This document shows, piece by piece, positions 1 to 7,244 of a stretch of DNA of 21,335 bases. Numbering within the stretch: the stretch's first letter is position 1; each line of letters begins with the position of its first letter. Under the pieces are notes generated by a model. The model searched no databases, was not told the DNA's origin, and worked only from the letters and a program-made list of their open reading frames with translations. The position numbers were made by a program, and so were the translations under genes. The stretch lies in assembly GCA_902779075.1 (NCBI GenBank), contig CACZAK010000077.1:1-21335 (forward strand), read 5' to 3'. The stretch is from an uncultured bacterium. GTDB lineage: Bacteria; Verrucomicrobiota; Kiritimatiellia; RFP12; UBA1067.

Positions 1-2580
1 TACGCCTCCATCCGTCACTTCCTTCGTGGTGAGCCACGCGCGATCAAGCGGCTTGCCGTTCAGCCTGGCCGAGCGGATGTAGATGTTTTTCTTGGAAACC
101 CCGTTCGCGCGGATGATGAAGCTCCCGCCCTTCGCGTACTTCGGGTCGAGGCGGAACGACACCTCGGGGAACACCGGACTCGTGAGAATCCACACGCCGC
201 TGCCGGGACACGCCGGATGCAGTCCGCTCGCGGCGAGGATATACCATGCGCTCATCTGCCCTTCGTCCTCGTTGCCGACATAGCCATACACTTCGTTGCC
301 GTACGCGCCCTCGCAGATCCGCCGCGTCCACTTCTGCGTGAGCCACGGCTTGCCGCAGTACGGGAACATGAACGGCACGAGATGCTTTTCAAAGAAGAGT
401 TCCAGCTCGTCGGCGAATTTCTGTTCGCCGCCCATCAGCTCAATGAGGCTGTAGATGTCGTGCGGGACGAACCATCCCTGCTGCCAGGGGTTGGACTCCA
501 CTGCGCCCTGTCCGTGTACGTGCCGTCCGCGCCACGGCGTCCACGATCCGTCCGCCTTGCGGCTGCGCATCCAGCCTGCCTCCTTGCTCCAGATGTTCCT
601 GTACCATCCGGCGCGCTCGTAGTAGCGCTTCGCGTCGTCCGCCTTGCCGAGCATCTCCGCGAACTTGCCCATGCACCAGTCGTCGTAGGCGTATTCGAGC
701 GTCACGGAAAGCGAGTTGGGCGACCATCCGCAGGCGGCGTTTCCGCGCTTTCGGGAGGTGACGTCGGCAAGACGCCATGCCGTCTCCGCGTCCCAGTTGC
801 GGATGCCCTTCTCGTACGCATCGGCGATACAGGGGATGATGGGGTTTCCGACCATGCAGCCCGACGTGCATCCGAAGATATCCCAGACGGGCAGCGTATC
901 GCGCGGACCGAGTTCCGTCCAGCGGATCATGGAGTTGATCGTGTCGTTCACGATGTCGGGACGAATCAGCGTGAGGAGCGGCATCTCGCTGCGGAACACG
1001 TCCCATCCGCTGAACACGGTCCGTGCGGTGAAGCGTTCGTTGCGGTAGATTTTGCCGTCGCTGCCCATGTACCGTCCATCCACGTCGCCGATCATGCGCG
1101 GGTCGATGAGCGCGTGGTAGAGACACGTGGCGAACACGATCCGTTCATCGACGCTCCCGCCCTTCACCTTCACGCCGGCGAACGCGTCGCTCCAGAGGGC
1201 ACGCGCAGCGCGGCGGGCGCGCGCGAAGTCGAAGTCTGGCATGTCGCTCGCAAGGTTCTTGCGCGCTCCCTCCTGATCGACGTAGGAAAGCCCGGCGCGC
1301 ATGAGAATCTGCTCGCCCGACGACGTTTCGAACTCGGCGAAGAATCCGGTGTTCGTGCCGGTATAGTCGCGGCAGTTCTCGAACACCTTGTCCTTTTCCC
1401 ACACGCCGAAGCGCTTGAATGGTTTGGAGAAGGCGCAGGTGAAGTTGACGACGTAGTGAACGCGTCCTGCGCCGTGTCCCCAACCGCCGTCCTCCCACGG
1501 ACACTCCATGCGCCCTTCGATCGTGTGGTCATCGATGACGCGCACGTGCTGGCGCGAGTGTTTCAGCCAGCGTCCGAGCTGTCCTATGCGCCGTCCGAGG
1601 TCAATCTGGATGCGCGCCTCCTTTGATTCCGGGTAAGTGAAACGCAAGATACCCGCACGCGGCGCTGCGGCCATTTCGGCGCGGACGTTGTAGCGGTCAA
1701 GCGTGACGGCGTAGTAGCCCGCCTCGGCGACTTCGCGTTCGTGGGAGTAGGCGCTCTTCGCCTTGTCGCGGTCAAGGTTGCGCGCGCCGACGGTCGGCAT
1801 CACCTGGAAGTTGCCGAAGTCGCCGTACCAGCCCACGCCGGAAAGGTGCGTGAAGCTAAAGCCCTCAATCGTCTCGTGGTGGTACGAATAGCCGCAGCCG
1901 TTGTCGCCGCCGGTGATGGTGTCGGGCGAGAGCTGGACCATGCCGCACGGCGTGGCGGCACCGGGGAACGTCTTGCCGAGGCCGTGTCCTCCGAGCGCGC
2001 TGCGCGGATGTTGCGTGACGGCGCCGATGAACGGGTTCACCTCGTCCGCCATGTCCTCGACGAGCCGCCACGTCTCGCCATCGGCGGAACACCAGATCGC
2101 CCACGACTTCGGATTGCGCTCAGGATAGCGGTCGGTGTCGTTTGCACTGCAGAAGTTGTACTTTGCCACGGGCTTCGCGCCATCCGGGAGGCGGAAGTAC
2201 ACGGCAAGGACCCCCACTGGATCGCTTCCGCCGAGTGCGAGTTTGCCCACGCAGAGTTTCGTCTTGGGATTTCCGTCGAAGAGCTTTTCGGCCGTTTCTC
2301 GTGCGAAATTCTTCTGCGACGCGAAACATTCGCCGGGCGCAAGCGACTTCGCCGCACGCGGCGGGACAAGCTTCATACCGTTGCCGTTCACCCGCGAGCC
2401 GTCCGATGCATAGAGCGAGAACTCGCCCAGCTGCGCGATGTCGCCGCCGCCGATTTCGCGTATTGCGAATCGGTAGTACTTCTCCGTGATCTCGCCGCCT
2501 GAAAGCACCAACACGGAAAGACAGGTCGCGAACGCGACGCCCAACCTGAAAGGGGACGCTATGTTGAATGAGTATATCAT
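1..2580 (-). CDS. GH92 family alpha-mannosidase, secreted (3' end outside window)
   Basis: Exo-acting alpha-mannosidase of family GH92, a calcium-dependent inverting family that trims alpha-mannose from N-glycans and mannans. The frame is open from ATG 2580 to the left edge (860 codons), so only the last few dozen residues should be missing. Residues 1-29 look like a signal peptide. Residues about 30-175 form a discoidin-like beta domain. The GH92 part starts at VNPFIG (N182), followed by the FPGAATPCGMVQLSPDT and GFSFTHLSG motifs. Later come SGWDVFRSEMPLLTLI, VESNPWQQGWFVPHD (E695, likely general acid), GNEDEGQMSAW (N770-W780) and near the edge IYIRSARLNGKPLD. An AGGA ribosome site lies 8 nt before the ATG. 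It follows the GH31 gene by 10 nt, so the two are probably co-transcribed. The usual GNEP motif is not obvious: FFEKH stands there, so linkage specificity is open. Confidence 0.93.
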   Translation of the reverse strand, partial: MIYSFNIASPFRLGVAFATCLSVLVLSGGEITEKYYRFAIREIGGGDIAQLGEFSLYASDGSRVNGNGMKLVPPRAAKSLAPGECFASQKNFARETAEKLFDGNPKTKLCVGKLALGGSDPVGVLAVYFRLPDGAKPVAKYNFCSANDTDRYPERNPKSWAIWCSADGETWRLVEDMADEVNPFIGAVTQHPRSALGGHGLGKTFPGAATPCGMVQLSPDTITGGDNGCGYSYHHETIEGFSFTHLSGVGWYGDFGNFQVMPTVGARNLDRDKAKSAYSHEREVAEAGYYAVTLDRYNVRAEMAAAPRAGILRFTYPESKEARIQIDLGRRIGQLGRWLKHSRQHVRVIDDHTIEGRMECPWEDGGWGHGAGRVHYVVNFTCAFSKPFKRFGVWEKDKVFENCRDYTGTNTGFFAEFETSSGEQILMRAGLSYVDQEGARKNLASDMPDFDFARARRAARALWSDAFAGVKVKGGSVDERIVFATCLYHALIDPRMIGDVDGRYMGSDGKIYRNERFTARTVFSGWDVFRSEMPLLTLIRPDIVNDTINSMIRWTELGPRDTLPVWDIFGCTSGCMVGNPIIPCIADAYEKGIRNWDAETAWRLADVTSRKRGNAACGWSPNSLSVTLEYAYDDWCMGKFAEMLGKADDAKRYYERAGWYRNIWSKEAGWMRSRKADGSWTPWRGRHVHGQGAVESNPWQQGWFVPHDIYSLIELMGGEQKFADELELFFEKHLVPFMFPYCGKPWLTQKWTRRICEGAYGNEVYGYVGNEDEGQMSAWYILAASGLHPACPGSGVWILTSPVFPEVSFRLDPKYAKGGSFIIRANGVSKKNIYIRSARLNGKPLDRAWLTTKEVTDGGV

Positions 2581-2588
2581 GGAATTAA

Positions 2589-2592
2589 TCCT
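2589..2592 (-). promoter_or_regulatory. Ribosome binding site of the GH92 gene, overlapping the GH31 stop codon
   Basis: On the minus strand the GH31 stop TAG (2593-2591) shares two bases with an AGGA Shine-Dalgarno sequence (2592-2589). AGGA is followed by an 8-nt spacer and the GH92 ATG at 2580. This fixes the GH92 start and suggests translational coupling between the two glycosidases. Confidence 0.7.
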
Positions 2593-5500
2593 ATTTGACT
2601 TTATTTTTAATCCAAGCACGCATGCGCTTGACGAACTCGGGTTTGAATGTCTTCTCCAGACGTGGCCAGTCCTTTTCGGCGAACTCCTTCAGCGCGGCGG
2701 CGCGCTCCGCAAGCAGCTTCGCCGCGTCGGCGGGATGCGCCGCGATCGCATCGCGCGTCTTCCAGATGATCTGCCACGACGTGGGGAGGTTTGCGGCGGC
2801 TTTCGGCCAGCCGCGTCCGGCAAGGGCGAGTCTGAAGTCATCCGTGAGTGCGGCGACGCGCGTGTGTTCGCCTTTCAGGCCGTTGACGGCGGCGATCGGC
2901 GCGCTCGGTGATCGCGCCCTACCATACACCAGCTCCACCACCGTCTCGTGCGTGCCGTCCTGCGGCGGCGTTTTCACGACCACGGCCAAGTCTTCGGCAT
3001 CGTATTCCCATGCACACTCCTTGCCGTTCACCTTCGCGACGAGCGGCGTCTGCACGAAGTCGACCTTGGAAGACCAGACCGTCGGGTGTCTGGCGGTGAT
3101 GGGCATCGGTTCGGCAAGCGGGAACTTCAGCGTGTAGGAGCCCTTGCGCGGTGCAATGGTCACGCGGTTCCCTTCGCGGCGGATCGCGGTGCGGCGGAAG
3201 TTCGTCGCGTAATCGGCGTTGTCGCCGCCATCCTCGTATACCGAAGTTTGGTAGGGCGCGCTCGACGAGCGCGCCGACGGCGTACAGAATAGCACCAGGT
3301 CGTCCGTGCCGGGATTGCCGAGACGGTTGACGGAATCGGGATACATCGGAATCACCGCGCCCGCCTTCACGAACCACGGCGTCTCCTCCATCGTGTAGCC
3401 GCGCTTCAGCTTGCGCCCGCCCTCCACGAGTTCGCCCCGCGAGACGTCGTACCACGTGCCCTTCGGAAGCCACACCTCGACCTCCGCCTCCTTCGTCACG
3501 GGATCGACGGCCTTCGTGACGGGCGCGACGAGGATGTCGTCGCCGAACATGTACTGGTTCACGGAATCGTACGCGGCGTCCTCCTCCGGCCAGTCGTAGT
3601 ACATCGGACGGCACAGGCACACGCCCGTGTCGTACGCCTGCCGCGCGGCGGTGTAGATGTAGGGCGCAAGGCGGTAGCGCAGACGGTACGCCTCGCGGAG
3701 GATGAAGAAATGGTCGGCGTACTTCCACGGACGGCGATCGGCAAGCGAGTCCTTGGACGGGTGGGTGCGGAAGATCGGCGTGAACACGCCGCACTGCATC
3801 CAGCGCGTGAGGAGCTCGCCGTTTTCCTCCCGCTTGAACTGCGGACGGTTGTGTCCGCCGAGGTCGTGTCCCCAGTAGCCGTAGCCCACGTTCGACGCGG
3901 TGGCGGTGAACCACGGAATCGCCTCCAGCATCCGCCACGAGCTTTCACCGTCGCCGGAGAAGCCGATCTGGTAGCGGTGCGAGCCGAGTCCGCCCCAGCG
4001 GTGGTAGATGATCGGACGCTTCGCGCCGCCGCCCGGCCGCACGCGCGCCGCGTCGTGCGTGGCGAAGAGGTGGTTGAGCCAGAAGGTGTTGTTCAACGTG
4101 GGCTTGCCCTTCGCCATCAGCCACTGTTGCCAGTCAAGCCAGAAGCAGTCCACGCCCAGCGCCTCCAAGGGCTCGATGACGTCCTTGAAATAGACCTCCG
4201 CCCAGCGCTCCTCGTCGCCGCGGAACGGAATCACGCCCTTGCCCTTCCAGCCATAGTCCTTCGCGAAGCGCGGATAGACGTCCTCGCATTCCGGGATGCC
4301 GCAGGCGGGGTGCATGTTGAGCGGCGCATGCAGTCCCTCGTCGTGCAGGAAACGGAACATCTTCGCCGGGTCGGGGAAGTAGCGGCGGTTCCACGTGTAG
4401 CCGCCCCAGCCCCACATCTGCCCGCCTTTCGGCTGAATGATGTCAGGACGGTCCCCGATGCCCCAGTTCTCGTGCCAGTACATCTCGATCACGCACACGT
4501 CCACCGGGATGCCGACGGAGTTCATCTCACGCACGACCTGGCGGTAGTCAGACTCCGTGTCGTTCCAGAACCGACTCCACCAGTAACCGAACGCCCACCG
4601 CGGCGGTAGCGGAATGCGTCCCGCCACCTTCACGTAGTCGCCCAGGCACCCCTTGTAGTCATGCCCATACGCAAACACCGTAATATCGCGGTACGCGCCC
4701 TTCGCACGAACCGGCCGCTCCTCGACCCATTCTTTCCAGTAGTCGCCGCCCTTCACGAAAAGCGGCTTCTTCGTATCGTCCACCACGGCCACGCCACGCC
4801 GCGAGAGGACGCCCTTCTCCATGCGCGGCAACAGATTCTTGATGCTCGTGCGCGTATCGATGGTGCGCATCGTTCCCAGCAGATTCTCCTTATCTTCCTC
4901 TAGAACAGCCACAGGCGGGAGGGTCGCGCTCCGTCGCGACCCAATGTTCACGAAAAGATTCGTCTCATTAAACGCGCCGCCCGTCCACTCCAACCGTATC
5001 CCATCGGTCTCTATCACCGCACCCTCTCCCTTGCGCTCGAACGTGTGCTTGACCGGCGGCTGGACGCGATTGATGAAGGTGAGGCTCGGACGGTCCTCGA
5101 ACGAACCGTCCTCGCTCCATTCGCAGCGAACCATGCGGTCTGTAAGGAGCGTGAACCGCGCCTTGCCGACAATCTCCGTGTTGCCCACGACGACTGCGCA
5201 CGACGCGGCGCATACGCCCTCCGTGCCGTCAATCGCTGCGCCCGCCTTGCCGGAGAACGTGAGCGTACCCGTCCCCGCATTTGCAAAAACCCGGTGCGAA
5301 ACCGTATCCCACAACACACCTTCCCCACCCCGCCGCGCAGGGACGAGATTCACGATCGCCTGGCCGTTCGCATCATCCAGCCGCATGGAATACCACATCG
5401 CGTGGCAATAGCGCTGCGACAGTCCGCGATTACAGTCATCGTTCCACGAGCAGCCAAGCAGAATAGACCCCGCATCGTGATTGATTCCGATCGCACCCGC

Positions 5501-6262
5501 CTCGGGCACCCTAAATTGCGTCCCTCCCGGTAGGGCGGTCGCCCCGCGACCGCCGTCGAGAGTCACCACGCCGTTCGCAATGGTGATCGTGTGCGGCACC
5601 GACAAGTCGCCTAGCGTAAACGCCAAATCCTTTGTCTTGCCGTCCGCCTTCAGGGACTCACCCCGATAGCGAAGGTAGAACTGTCCGTCGTCCCCCGTCG
5701 CCCGCCGCCCGATGGTGAAATCATCCGTCGGCAGACTGCCCATCAGCGACGCCCAGGCATTGTTCTTCGCCTTCTGGTAGTCGTTGGGCGAATACTGGAA
5801 CTTGATCGCGAGGCCGTAAACCCCCGTCGCCTTGACGCCCGTGTCGACATACTGGTTGTTTCCAATGTATACCCAACCACCATCTTCAAAAAGCCGCACC
5901 TTACTCGTGGCGAGAACTCGGCACACCTGACCCGGTGCGACCTTGCCGCGATTGAAACGGAACTCGTTCGCCTCCGCCGGTTTGACCACATCGCGACGGA
6001 TGCGGTTCCCCGCCGGCCAGTCCGCGAGGTTCGTGCCCCGGTCAGCGTCGTCCCACACGAAGTAGAGCGCGGATGTTTCGTCCAGCGTCCCCGCCGGGAC
6101 GGATGCCACCACGTCGCTCCCGTCAAAGGCGACGGGAACGGGGACAACCGCCGTCGCCACATGCGCGATACATGCGACAATGACGGACACCGCCGTTTTG
6201 CGCGCACACATCACACCGCAAAAACACCCTTGCCGCCGAAACCGCACGACTTTCTCTTTCAT
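2591..6262 (-). CDS. GH31 family alpha-glycosidase with N-terminal LamG-like domain, secreted
   Basis: Retaining alpha-glycosidase of GH31 (alpha-glucosidase/alpha-xylosidase type; exact substrate not readable). It has 1223 residues, longer than usual because of extra domains. A long signal peptide covers residues 1-38. Residues about 125-340 match a LamG/concanavalin-like domain (YIGNNQYVDTG, IVNLVPARR, NAGTGTLTFSG). The GH31 N-terminal beta domain follows, then the barrel from about 545. The nucleophile is D710 in CFWLDWQQW and the likely acid/base is D771 in GFSGDGESSW. NVGYGYWGHDLGGHN (791-805) is typical of the family. DUF5110-like beta domains and a charged helical tail (about 1165-1223) end the protein. 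GAGG about 11 nt upstream supports ATG 6262. M18 would give a shorter signal peptide but lacks a ribosome site. Four palindromic elements are read through in frame at residues about 239-247, 441-451, 995-1005 and 1114-1124. Confidence 0.95.
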   Translation of the reverse strand: MKEKVVRFRRQGCFCGVMCARKTAVSVIVACIAHVATAVVPVPVAFDGSDVVASVPAGTLDETSALYFVWDDADRGTNLADWPAGNRIRRDVVKPAEANEFRFNRGKVAPGQVCRVLATSKVRLFEDGGWVYIGNNQYVDTGVKATGVYGLAIKFQYSPNDYQKAKNNAWASLMGSLPTDDFTIGRRATGDDGQFYLRYRGESLKADGKTKDLAFTLGDLSVPHTITIANGVVTLDGGRGATALPGGTQFRVPEAGAIGINHDAGSILLGCSWNDDCNRGLSQRYCHAMWYSMRLDDANGQAIVNLVPARRGGEGVLWDTVSHRVFANAGTGTLTFSGKAGAAIDGTEGVCAASCAVVVGNTEIVGKARFTLLTDRMVRCEWSEDGSFEDRPSLTFINRVQPPVKHTFERKGEGAVIETDGIRLEWTGGAFNETNLFVNIGSRRSATLPPVAVLEEDKENLLGTMRTIDTRTSIKNLLPRMEKGVLSRRGVAVVDDTKKPLFVKGGDYWKEWVEERPVRAKGAYRDITVFAYGHDYKGCLGDYVKVAGRIPLPPRWAFGYWWSRFWNDTESDYRQVVREMNSVGIPVDVCVIEMYWHENWGIGDRPDIIQPKGGQMWGWGGYTWNRRYFPDPAKMFRFLHDEGLHAPLNMHPACGIPECEDVYPRFAKDYGWKGKGVIPFRGDEERWAEVYFKDVIEPLEALGVDCFWLDWQQWLMAKGKPTLNNTFWLNHLFATHDAARVRPGGGAKRPIIYHRWGGLGSHRYQIGFSGDGESSWRMLEAIPWFTATASNVGYGYWGHDLGGHNRPQFKREENGELLTRWMQCGVFTPIFRTHPSKDSLADRRPWKYADHFFILREAYRLRYRLAPYIYTAARQAYDTGVCLCRPMYYDWPEEDAAYDSVNQYMFGDDILVAPVTKAVDPVTKEAEVEVWLPKGTWYDVSRGELVEGGRKLKRGYTMEETPWFVKAGAVIPMYPDSVNRLGNPGTDDLVLFCTPSARSSSAPYQTSVYEDGGDNADYATNFRRTAIRREGNRVTIAPRKGSYTLKFPLAEPMPITARHPTVWSSKVDFVQTPLVAKVNGKECAWEYDAEDLAVVVKTPPQDGTHETVVELVYGRARSPSAPIAAVNGLKGEHTRVAALTDDFRLALAGRGWPKAAANLPTSWQIIWKTRDAIAAHPADAAKLLAERAAALKEFAEKDWPRLEKTFKPEFVKRMRAWIKNKVK
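2898..2924 (-). repeat. Intragenic palindromic element 1 (in GH31)
   Basis: Read on the minus strand it starts TGGTAGGGCGCG and ends GCGCGCC. The arms GGCGCG/CGCGCC (2898-2903, 2913-2918) have a partly paired 9-nt centre. It encodes GRARSPSAP within the C-terminal beta domain. It shares the GGTAGGG head and GC-palindrome design with the three other copies but lies in the opposite orientation. Confidence 0.6.
3250..3275 (+). repeat. Intragenic palindromic element 2 (in GH31)
   Basis: GGTAG is followed by a 10-bp perfect inverted repeat, GGCGCGCTCG / CGAGCGCGCC (3255-3264, 3266-3275), around a single A. In the minus-strand reading frame of GH31 it gives SARSSSAPYQ. It interrupts the DUF5110-like region without breaking the frame. 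Confidence 0.65.
4918..4942 (+). repeat. Intragenic palindromic element 4 (in GH31)
   Basis: GGA followed by GGGTCGCG (4921-4928), a CTCCGT loop and CGCGACCC (4935-4942): an 8-bp perfect stem. In GH31 it is read as GSRRSATLPP (441-450), in the N-terminal beta domain. Its head, GGGAGGG, is one base off the GGTAGGG of the other copies. Confidence 0.55.
5529..5554 (+). repeat. Intragenic palindromic element 3 (in GH31)
   Basis: GGTAG followed by GGCGGTCGC (5534-5542), a CCC loop and GCGACCGCC (5546-5554): a 9-bp perfect stem. It is translated as GGRGATALPGG (237-247) inside the LamG-like domain. Stem sequences differ among copies while pairing and the GGTAGGG head are kept. Confidence 0.65.
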
Positions 6263-6307
6263 TTTCAGTTTTTCCTCGCGTCTTTAGTTCTATAATGCCG
6301 TGCGCAT

Positions 6308-6313
6308 ATTATA
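6308..6313 (-). promoter_or_regulatory. Possible -10 box for the GH31-GH92 operon
   Basis: A perfect TATAAT on the minus strand about 45 nt before the GH31 start codon. No good -35 hexamer is visible at 16-18 nt, so the call rests on the -10 match and its position alone. Confidence 0.35.
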
Positions 6314-6569
6314 TCACAATTCGTATTTCATCTCGGCGACCGTTTCACCTCAGACAATTATTTTGGGACAGACTCGAACCCGCACGGGCTCGATGCCCGC
6401 GCGTTCGCAGAGGAGACGGGTGCGCTCGAAAATTGCGCCTGGAACACCTCCTGAAAGGCCAAAGGACACGCCACGACCATTCGGACTGGACGCTGCGTTG
6501 GCCGTAGCGACATCGCGCATGGAGAGCCGCCATCCCTTTCAGTCCCCCTTGAAACAGCAGCCGCTCCAC

Positions 6570-6607
6570 GGCGTTCCACCGCCGTCTACGACTGGCGGTG
6601 GAACGCC
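6570..6607. repeat. Perfect 14-bp inverted repeat (REP-like hairpin or terminator)
   Basis: GGCGTTCCACCGCC (6570-6583), a 10-nt loop, then GGCGGTGGAACGCC (6594-6607). It lies about 40 nt beyond the stop codon of the membrane protein gene that ends at 6649. It could therefore end that operon, but no T-run follows on the minus strand, so it is not a classical intrinsic terminator. A dispersed palindromic repeat or an mRNA-stabilising hairpin fits as well. Confidence 0.55.
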
Positions 6608-6648
6608 AGTCCTTCCGGAATGCCAAGGTTTCGCAACTACCTTATTCG

Positions 6649-7146
6649 TTACGCCTTTCTTTTCATTTCGCGAACATAAGCATCAAGTGCGCGAATGATT
6701 GATTCGTCATCCCCTTTCAAACGAGGAATGTACACCGTCTGCCCACCATTTGAAAACTGCGCCATCAGTACCTTTACCTTTTTCTTGGCATAGAAGCAGA
6801 CACCCCCTCCGAGGATAAGGCCAATCACAATAGGCCACCACACACTCGGCATGTTTGAAGCACGACCTAAGTCGCCGAAACTAGAAGATGACATCACCCT
6901 AACAAGAAAAACAATGAGCCAGATGATCCATGGCAGGAACATTCCAGTGGTGAAACCAATAGACATGGCCGCAATGCGGAATTGCGGCAGGTCGTTGATG
7001 CTGATAGGTCCAAATTTGTCTATTGGTGTGTCAATGGCCAATTCCCCTGGCATCTGTTGCATGCTGGTCGATGCGATGACCGATCCAGTAACGTTCTTTT
7101 CACTGACTTCCAGCTTCCCTTTGCTGAACTCGAATACTCTGCTCAT
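6649..7146 (-). CDS. Small membrane protein of unknown function
   Basis: A 165-residue protein I do not recognise. Residues 1-60 are soluble and polar. Two hydrophobic stretches follow (about 63-84, FTTGMFLPWIIWLIVFLV, and about 103-120, WWPIVIGLILGGGVCFYA), separated by a Ser/Gly linker. A basic KKKVKV then leads to a short beta-type segment (QFSNGGQTVYIP) and a C-terminal helix. This C-terminal part resembles short PH-like domains, but weakly. AAGGAA about 9 nt upstream supports the start. It is the last gene of the set 9972 to 6649, 98 nt after the preceding gene. Confidence 0.75.
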   Translation of the reverse strand: MSRVFEFSKGKLEVSEKNVTGSVIASTSMQQMPGELAIDTPIDKFGPISINDLPQFRIAAMSIGFTTGMFLPWIIWLIVFLVRVMSSSSFGDLGRASNMPSVWWPIVIGLILGGGVCFYAKKKVKVLMAQFSNGGQTVYIPRLKGDDESIIRALDAYVREMKRKA

Positions 7147-7244
7147 TTCTTGATTCCTTATGCCCTATTGGTATTTCACGTCACAAGGATCGGGCAGTCC
7201 TCGTTCTGTGCCGTTACGCTCACTATGCGAAACGAGTTAAGACA

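Larger units (their letters stand above)
6263..6648. other. 386-nt gene-free region between the GH31 gene and the three-gene operon
   Basis: No convincing coding frame. It holds the presumed GH31 promoter (6308-6313), a small hairpin at 6385-6399 (CGGGC/GCCCG), and a nested pair of stems (AGGAG 6411-6415 with CTCCT 6448-6452, enclosing GCGC/GCGC at 6422-6438). A perfect 14-bp hairpin lies at 6570-6607. The density of pairing suggests a structured RNA or a repeated intergenic element; I do not recognise a known family. Confidence 0.4.

Noticed and set aside
217..1626. Plus-strand open frame of 469 codons
   Set aside because: It lies opposite the GH92 gene. Its Arg/Val/Ala/His-rich product has no domain; GC-rich third positions of the real gene keep the shadow frame open.
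3710..4609. Plus-strand open frame of 299 codons
   Set aside because: Antisense to the catalytic part of GH31, whose family motifs are unmistakable on the other strand.
2898..5554. CRISPR-like array in the GH31 gene
   Set aside because: The four palindromic units are irregularly spaced (hundreds of bases), differ in stem sequence and lie within a coding frame, so they are not CRISPR repeats.
6355..6400. tRNA-like end on the minus strand (GGTTCGAGTCTGTCCCA)
   Set aside because: The T-loop-like string is present, but the flanking bases do not form a T-stem and no matching acceptor 5' strand, D-arm or anticodon arm is found 70-90 nt upstream.
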